Below, one piece after another: positions 59,605 through 64,000 of a stretch of 64,000 nt of DNA. Within the stretch, counting starts at the first letter, position 1. Each line of letters starts with the position of its first letter. This stretch comes from CBDBCU01 sp965203435 (GTDB taxonomy: Bacteria > Chloroflexota > Dehalococcoidia > Lucifugimonadales > UBA3495). The DNA lies in NCBI GenBank assembly GCA_965203435.1, contig CBDBCU010000006.1, forward strand, positions 62,001-126,000. Direction: 5' to 3'. Below the pieces are notes generated by a model, which had not been told where the DNA came from, did not search any database, and saw nothing but the letters and a program-made list of their open reading frames with translations. A program made the translations under genes and the position numbers.

Positions 59605-60015
59605 CTAGGGTTTGGTGGCCCCGTACTTGCTGCGGCCGCGCCGGCGATTGCGGACGCCTTCGGTATCCAACGCGCTCCGCACCACATGGTAGCGGACGCC
59701 GGGCAGGTCTTTCACCCGGCCGCCGCGCACCAGCACTACCGAATGTTCCTGCAAGTTGTGGCCCTCGCCGCCGATATAGGCGGTTACTTCCACCCCGTTG
59801 GTCAGCCGCACCCGGGCGATTTTCCGCAGGGCCGAGTTGGGCTTCTTGGGCGTCATCGTCCGCACCTGAATGCACACGCCGCGCCGCTGGGGGCAACCCT
59901 CGCCCCACTTGGTACGATTGCGGAGCGAGTTCTGGACCCAATGCAGGGCCGGCGCCTTGGTGCCTTTCCGCACCGGCTTCCGCCCTTTCCGAACCAACTG
60001 ATTGACCGTCGGCAT
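59605..60015 (-). CDS. rpsL: 30S ribosomal protein S12
   Basis: 136 residues from the ATG at 60015 (PTVNQLVRKGRKPVRKGTKA). TPKKPNSALRKIARVRLTNG and GHNLQEHSVVLVRGGRVKDL include the lysines that affect streptomycin response, both present, so the sequence looks wild type. A ~12-residue insert (NSLRNRTKWGEG) precedes PQRRGVC, as in the longer Gram-positive-type S12. First gene of the cluster; the 178 bases to rpsG hold nothing else. Confidence 0.98.
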   Translation of the reverse strand: MPTVNQLVRKGRKPVRKGTKAPALHWVQNSLRNRTKWGEGCPQRRGVCIQVRTMTPKKPNSALRKIARVRLTNGVEVTAYIGGEGHNLQEHSVVLVRGGRVKDLPGVRYHVVRSALDTEGVRNRRRGRSKYGATKP

Positions 60016-60070
60016 ATTCCGCCTTCCGCGCCCCGGCTTTGCAAAGGGGCATAAGGATTCGCAAGTTGCT

Positions 60071-60099
60071 ACTTTACCAAGCCGCCGGGCTAATGTCAA
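60071..60099 (-). promoter_or_regulatory. Promoter of the ribosomal protein cluster
   Basis: Minus strand: TTGACA (60099-60094), 17-base spacer, TAAAGT (60076-60071), about 50 nt of leader before rpsL. Confidence 0.75.
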
Positions 60100-60217
60100 T
60101 AACTATTTCAACGGATTTATAAATTGAATTTTTCGGCGATCGCCGCCGCTTTTCCCGGCAAAATCAGAATCGTCGATTTCCGGGAAATTCGGGCAACCAT
60201 CCGGGCGGAATATGGTA

Positions 60218-60223
60218 TATAAT
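60218..60223 (+). promoter_or_regulatory. -10 box of the small unknown gene
   Basis: TATAAT preceded by TATGGTA; the -35 region is weak. It lies 55 bases before the ATG at 60279, divergent from rpsL. Confidence 0.4.
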
Positions 60224-60278
60224 GGATTGACAAAATTTCAACCGTTAGCCGGCCGCGCCGGTTGAGGAGCAGGTAAGA

Positions 60279-60683
60279 ATGGCTAAATCGAGTATGCACG
60301 GGCTCAGAGAGGATATTATCCTGGGGGAAGCGGACGCTGACCCTTCGGCTTGGAGCGCCCTGGGGCGGCTGGTGGAAAGCGCGCACAGCTATTGGGGCAA
60401 AGCCTTTCAGTTTCGGCTGGTGGATGAAATGGAACGGCGGCATCCCCAACTGCGGGCCGACAACCGCCTGCTGGACTTCCTGGCGCGCTGTTCCGCCGTG
60501 GATTTGTCCAATGCCCGCCTGGCCCTGGAACGCTCCGAGTTCTACGATTTTCAGTGGTTCTGCGGCCGCCTGGCCGCTTACACCCTGATGGGCGCCGCCG
60601 AGGAGCGGCGGCTGGAGGAGGAGGTCGACAACGCGCCGCCGCCGCCCGCCCCCCCGGAAACGCCCGACCGGGAGCAGTTCTAA
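60279..60683 (+). CDS. Small protein of unknown function
   Basis: 134 residues, mostly helical by composition: LREDIILGEADADPSAWSAL, LVESAHSYWGKAFQFRLVDE, LLDFLARCSAVDLSNARLAL, FYDFQWFCGRLAAYTLMGAA, then an acidic helix (EERRLEEEV) and a proline-rich tail ending in DREQF. Two cysteines, no signal peptide, no motif I recognise. GAGGAGCAGG precedes the ATG. It is alone between the ribosomal cluster and a repeat-rich spacer. Confidence 0.7.
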   Translation: MAKSSMHGLREDIILGEADADPSAWSALGRLVESAHSYWGKAFQFRLVDEMERRHPQLRADNRLLDFLARCSAVDLSNARLALERSEFYDFQWFCGRLAAYTLMGAAEERRLEEEVDNAPPPPAPPETPDREQF

Positions 60684-60854
60684 AAGGGCCGCCGGCAAAG
60701 GCGGCCGGGCAATGGGTATCCCCCGGCCGCCGCCAACTCCGGCGGCCGGGTTGCGGATGTATCCGCCTTGGGGAATACCGTTGGGCAAGGGCGTATCCTT
60801 GGCTGACTCCCTTATCGCCATTCCCTGCCTTGTTGCCGTTATTCCCGTCCCCTT

Positions 60855-60927
60855 ACCGTCATTCCCGCGCAAGCGGGAATCCAGAAATGCCGCGACCGCT
60901 GGATTCCCCATTCCCGGGAATGACGGT
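60855..60927. repeat. Shortened REPIN-like element
   Basis: Forward palindrome 60855-60882 and a degraded inverted copy 60901-60927, with a core reduced to 18 bases. No gene is visible in 60684-61125. Confidence 0.75.
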
Positions 60928-61001
60928 TTCTATATGCCCTTGCTCCGGGGATACCCTATCCCGTTTCCCGGCGCAAATGATATACTGGCATCCATCCCGG
61001 T

Positions 61002-61076
61002 TTCGTTCTGTTGTAGAGTATTCATCCTTCAACAAGTTCAGGATGAGCGGAATGAATACCCCGCAACAGAACGGAA
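61002..61076. repeat. Family-2 palindromic element, complete copy
   Basis: TTCGTTCTGTTGTAGAGTAT at the left and CCCGCAACAGAACGGAA at the right form terminal inverted repeats around the CATCCTTCAACAAGTTCAGG core. It is the best-preserved copy of this family in the window. Confidence 0.85.
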
Positions 61077-61125
61077 TCATCCATCCCCAGCCCTGGCGGG
61101 GAAAAGCAATCCAACGGGGGGAACA

Positions 61126-61488
61126 ATGCCGCTCTACTTTCTAATGGGAACCTCCACCTCCAGCGGCCGCCGCCGCCTGCGGGACAATCCGGATTTGATT
61201 GTCGAATCCATCCGGGACTGCCACTGCGAGGGGGCGGACATTCTCAACCAGTACGCCGTCCTGGGCCAGTACGACTATGTGATGTTGGCCGAGGCGGAGG
61301 ACAATGACGCCGTGGCCCGCCTTTCCCTGGAAGTGTCGGTGCGGGCCGGCCTGCAAATCGAGACCCTGCCGGCCATTGCCATCCGCCTGCGCGGCGGGAA
61401 TGACCCGGAGGCGGCGGACTACGAACCGGCCTACGCTCAATCCCCGGCCGCCGGCGAATGGGCCTTGCCCCACCAGCCGCCCGATTAA
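61126..61488 (+). CDS. GYD-domain-like protein
   Basis: 120 residues from the ATG at 61126 (PLYFLMGTSTSSGRRRLRDN), after GGGGGG AACA. The GYD-like core is YAVLGQYDYVMLAEAEDND, followed by ARLSLEVSVRAGLQIETLPA. The family is small and of unknown function, often an alpha-beta ferredoxin-like dimer. The C-terminal ~35 residues are extra. It ends 9 bases before thiD, so the two are probably cotranscribed. A longer in-frame start lies inside the repeats and is rejected. Confidence 0.8.
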   Translation: MPLYFLMGTSTSSGRRRLRDNPDLIVESIRDCHCEGADILNQYAVLGQYDYVMLAEAEDNDAVARLSLEVSVRAGLQIETLPAIAIRLRGGNDPEAADYEPAYAQSPAAGEWALPHQPPD

Positions 61489-61497
61489 GGCCAGCCG

Positions 61498-62295
61498 ATG
61501 AACGCTCAACCCATCCCCAAAGCGATGACCATTGCCGGCTCCGACTCCGGCGGCGGGGCCGGCATCCAGGCCGACCTGAAAACCTTTGCCGCCCTGGGCG
61601 TGTACGGGGCATCGACCCTGACCGCCGTCACCGCCCAGAACACGGTGGCGGTGACGGCGGTGCATGAACTGCCGGTCGAGCTGATTGACGCCCAGATTGA
61701 CGCCGTCGTTACCGACATCGGCGTCGATGCCGTAAAAACCGGTATGCTATCCAGCGCCGCCATTGTGGAAACCGTGGCGGCGGCCGTGCAACGCCACGCC
61801 TTGACCAATCTGGTCGTGGATCCGGTGATGATTGCCAAAAGCGGCGATACCCTGCTGCGGCCGGAAGCCGTCAATGCCCTGCGCGATCGCCTGCTGCCCT
61901 TGGCGGCGGTAGTTACCCCCAATCTGCCGGAGGCGGAAACTTTGACCGGCTTGTCTATAACCACTGATGCCGAGGTGCGCCGGGCCGCGGAGCAGATTGT
62001 CGGAAGGGGCGCGCGGTCGGTAGTAGTCAAGGGCGGCCACCGGGCCGGGCCGGCCGTCGACCTGTTCTATGATGGTGTCCGCTTTCAGGAGTTCACCGCC
62101 CCCCGTTTGGACACCCGAAACACTCACGGCACCGGCTGCACCTTTGCCGCCGCCATAGCCGCCGGCCTGGCCCGGGGCCAAGACCTGATGGCCGCCGTAG
62201 CCCAAGCCAAGGACTATGTTACTGAAGCTATCCGCCACGCCTACCCCCTGGGGCAGGGCCACGGGCCGCTGCACCACTTTTATAAAGTGTGGTAG
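61498..62295 (+). CDS. thiD: Hydroxymethylpyrimidine/phosphomethylpyrimidine kinase
   Basis: 265 residues of the ribokinase-like ThiD family: AMTIAGSDSGGGAGIQADLK, LTAVTAQNT, VKTGMLSSAAIVETVAAAV, DPVMIAKSGDTLL, TPNLPEAETLTGL and the anion-hole NTHGTGCTFAAAIAAGLARG. It phosphorylates HMP twice for thiamine synthesis or salvage. No other thi gene is in the window. An alternative start is the ATG at 61525. Confidence 0.95.
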   Translation: MNAQPIPKAMTIAGSDSGGGAGIQADLKTFAALGVYGASTLTAVTAQNTVAVTAVHELPVELIDAQIDAVVTDIGVDAVKTGMLSSAAIVETVAAAVQRHALTNLVVDPVMIAKSGDTLLRPEAVNALRDRLLPLAAVVTPNLPEAETLTGLSITTDAEVRRAAEQIVGRGARSVVVKGGHRAGPAVDLFYDGVRFQEFTAPRLDTRNTHGTGCTFAAAIAAGLARGQDLMAAVAQAKDYVTEAIRHAYPLGQGHGPLHHFYKVW

Positions 62296-62334
62296 CCGGC
62301 CGCCCTTATCGCTAATTGCTGAGGAGGGAAAGCA

Positions 62335-62688
62335 ATGGGCATCTTTTACCAGGACATCGGCTTGGTCGCCAAAGACGGCGCGCAAATCGCGGAAGTAACC
62401 GCTATGGTGGACACCGGCAGCGTCTATACCTTTGTGCCGGCTCCGACGCTGGAAAATCTGGGGATTGCCCCGGAGTGGAGCAGGCAGTTTGAGCTGCCGG
62501 ACGGGCGGGAGGTGGAGTATGGCTTGGCTGAGGTGCGTATCCGTCTCCGGGGGCTGGAGCGTACCAATGTCTGCATCTTTGGCCCGCCGGACTGCGAACC
62601 GCTGTTGGGCGTCGTTACCTTGGGAAGTTTTGGACTGGCCGCTGACCCGGTGAACGGGCGGCTGGTGCCGGCCCGGATGTTTCTCTGA
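62335..62688 (+). CDS. Retropepsin-like aspartic protease family protein
   Basis: 117 residues. The AMVDTGSVYTFVP stretch has the DTGS active-site motif, and CEPLLGVVTLGSFGL near the end corresponds to the flap-end LLG strand. One Asp per chain means it must dimerise to be a protease, as in clan AA. Bacterial relatives are uncharacterised. GAGGAGGGAAAGCA precedes the ATG. It is the last gene before the ileS promoter. Confidence 0.82.
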   Translation: MGIFYQDIGLVAKDGAQIAEVTAMVDTGSVYTFVPAPTLENLGIAPEWSRQFELPDGREVEYGLAEVRIRLRGLERTNVCIFGPPDCEPLLGVVTLGSFGLAADPVNGRLVPARMFL

Positions 62689-62709
62689 AATGCCCCTTTT
62701 CAATTAGGG

Positions 62710-62715
62710 TATAAT
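62710..62715 (+). promoter_or_regulatory. -10 box of ileS
   Basis: TATAAT with a weak CTGAAA 19 bases upstream (62685-62690). Leader about 37 nt, too short for a T-box. Confidence 0.5.
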
Positions 62716-62758
62716 ACCCCCGAACAACCCATCCTTAACCCGTCGAGGTTTGCCTGCA

Positions 62759-64000
62759 ATGTTCACGCCCGTACCCAGCCGCGTCAGTATGCCGGAACTG
62801 GATTCCCGGATCTTGCAATACTGGAAGGAGCGGGATGTTTTCCGCCGCACGGAGACGGAACGCCCCGACGCTCCCCTGTTTATGCTCTACGAAGGCCCGC
62901 CCACGGCCAACGGCAGCCCGGGCATCCACCACGTCCTGGCCCGCGTCTTTAAGGATGTCATCTGCCGCTACCGCACCATGAAAGGCTACCGCTGCCTCCG
63001 CAAGGGCGGCTGGGATACCCACGGCCTGCCCGTGGAACTGGAAGTCGAAAAGGAACTCGGCCTCACTTCCAAGCGGGAAATCGAGGAGTACGGCATCGAG
63101 AACTTCAACCGCCAGTGCCGGGAAAGCGTGTTCCGCTATGTCAAGGAGTGGGAGGAGCTGACCGACCGGATCGGTTTCTGGGTCGATATGGAACATCCCT
63201 ATGTCACCCTGGACAACGACTTTATCGAAACCGGCTGGTGGATTATCAAAGAGCTGTGGGATAAAGGTCTCCTTTACGAAGGACTGCGCGGCACTCCCCA
63301 CTGTCCCCGCTGCGAAACCAGCCTCAGCTCCCACGAAGTAGCCCTCGGCTATCAGGAAAACACGCCCGATCCGTCGGTGTTTATCAAATTCCTGCTGACG
63401 GAACCGGCCGCCGGCCTGCCGGTTGACGGCAGCATTCCCACCTACCTGCTGGCTTGGACGACTACCCCTTGGACGCTGCCCGGCAATACCGCCCTGGCCG
63501 TGGCTGCCGCCGCCAATTATGCCATCGTCGAGCTGGCACGGGAGGGGCAAACGGAGCGGCTGATTCTGGCGGCGGAACTGCTGGAATCCGCCCTGCGGCA
63601 AGAATACCGGGTAGTGGCTGCCGTCAAGGGCGCGGATTTGGTGGGAACCGGCTATCGGCCGCTCTACCCGCCGGCCGACTATGGCACGGAAATCCGCCGC
63701 TTTGTCCGCCGGCCCGGCCCCGGCGGCGCCACGATTACCGAACTGGAAACCGTCGCCGCCCTGGATCCCCGGGTTGTGGCCGGCGACTTTGTATCCCTGG
63801 AGGATGGCACCGGCCTGGTTCATATCGCCCCGGCTTTTGGCGACGAGGACTTGGGCCTGGGCCGCGACCGGGAATTGGCCTTTGTCCAACCGGTGGATTT
63901 GAGCGGCCGCATTACCGGCAACTATCCCTTTGCCGGCCAATTCGTCAAAGACGCCGACAGTGCCATTATGCAGGACTTGGCCGCCCGGGGCCTGCTCTAT
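62759..64000 (+). CDS. ileS: Isoleucyl-tRNA synthetase, 5' part (runs off the right edge)
   Basis: 414 residues to the window end; the full enzyme would be ~1040. YEGPPTANGSPGIHHVLARV holds the HIGH-type motif (GIHHV, 55-59); RYRTMKGYRCLRKGGWDTHG, GLPVELEVEKELGLTSKREI and CPRCETSLSSHEVALGYQE follow, then the start of the editing domain (LAWTTTPWTLPGNTALAVA). The blocks resemble the IleS2-type enzymes (as in Thermus), which are less sensitive to mupirocin, rather than the E. coli type. GAGG lies 11 bases before the ATG. Confidence 0.95.
   Translation, partial: MFTPVPSRVSMPELDSRILQYWKERDVFRRTETERPDAPLFMLYEGPPTANGSPGIHHVLARVFKDVICRYRTMKGYRCLRKGGWDTHGLPVELEVEKELGLTSKREIEEYGIENFNRQCRESVFRYVKEWEELTDRIGFWVDMEHPYVTLDNDFIETGWWIIKELWDKGLLYEGLRGTPHCPRCETSLSSHEVALGYQENTPDPSVFIKFLLTEPAAGLPVDGSIPTYLLAWTTTPWTLPGNTALAVAAAANYAIVELAREGQTERLILAAELLESALRQEYRVVAAVKGADLVGTGYRPLYPPADYGTEIRRFVRRPGPGGATITELETVAALDPRVVAGDFVSLEDGTGLVHIAPAFGDEDLGLGRDRELAFVQPVDLSGRITGNYPFAGQFVKDADSAIMQDLAARGLLY

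Noticed and set aside
59605..60015. The ~12-residue insertion in S12 as a novelty
   Set aside because: Longer S12 forms with an insert at this position are common in Gram-positive-type bacteria.
62716..62758. T-box or other riboswitch upstream of ileS
   Set aside because: The predicted leader is only about 37 nt with no stem or T-box sequence.

Overview
The window is a GC-rich bacterial chromosome segment. Gene content suggests Chloroflexota, perhaps a Dehalococcoidia/SAR202-like lineage: paired acyl-CoA dehydrogenases, a fused electron-transfer flavoprotein, an LLM-type flavin oxidoreductase, HpcH/HpaI aldolase, GlcG, zinc-ribbon forms of S4, S14 and adenylate kinase, and a type-II-like IleRS. 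The phylum is inference; no 16S gene is present. Several clean promoters (TTGnnn, 16-18 bp, TAnnnT) sit almost directly on start codons, so leaderless or near-leaderless transcripts look common.

Left part (1-28000), accessory and catabolic genes. A type IIG/ISP-like restriction-modification enzyme runs off the left edge. It is followed by a GIY-YIG protein, a PD-(D/E)xK-like protein, an amidase and an AtzG/GatC-like small partner, all on the minus strand. The plus strand then carries a DUF1640 coiled-coil protein built of tandem repeats, a DUF4126 membrane protein, an NHL propeller, an MFS exporter, tRNA-Ala(GGC) and two tandem PLD-like zinc-finger proteins. Next come a phosphoglycosyl transferase/GT2 fusion broken by a one-base frameshift, an aldolase, GlcG, the LLM oxidoreductase, a DUF3500 lipoprotein, a YHS protein, two acyl-CoA dehydrogenases, a secreted FnIII-like protein, an EtfB-EtfA fusion, pncB and a HigBA toxin-antitoxin pair.

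Middle (27190-36850). A membrane-anchored protein of unknown function has a strikingly structured ~129-nt RNA as its 5' leader. Divergent from it, a SAM-I riboswitch with its own promoter and terminator leads a SAM-cycle operon: mtnA, an arylsulfotransferase-like propeller, mtnP, rhodanese, ahcY, metK, a phosphohexomutase and ccdA. These genes make SAM, hydrolyse S-adenosylhomocysteine and start methylthioadenosine salvage.

Right part (38331-60099, minus strand) is one long str-S10-spc-alpha ribosomal cluster: rpsL-rpsG-fusA-rpsJ-rplC-rplD-rplW-rplB-rpsS-rplV-rpsC-rplP-rpmC-rpsQ-rplN-rplX-rplE-rpsN-rpsH-rplF-rplR-rpsE-rpmD-rplO-secY-adk-map-infA-rpmJ-rpsM-rpsK-rpsD-rpoA-rplQ-truA-rplM-rpsI. 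It lacks tuf, and several of its proteins (S3, S5, S17, alpha subunit, L5) carry unusual low-complexity tails. A secreted protein gene interrupted by a 12-base C tract lies just downstream. The right end holds a small unknown gene, a GYD-domain protein, thiD, a retropepsin-like aspartic protease and the 5' part of ileS.

Intergenic regions are packed with two families of palindromic elements: ~100-bp REPIN-like inverted pairs of an ATTCCCGC-GTAA-GCGGGAAT palindrome, and a ~65-75-bp element centred on ATCCTTCAACAAGTTCAGGAT. One copy of the second lies inside the ribosomal operon.
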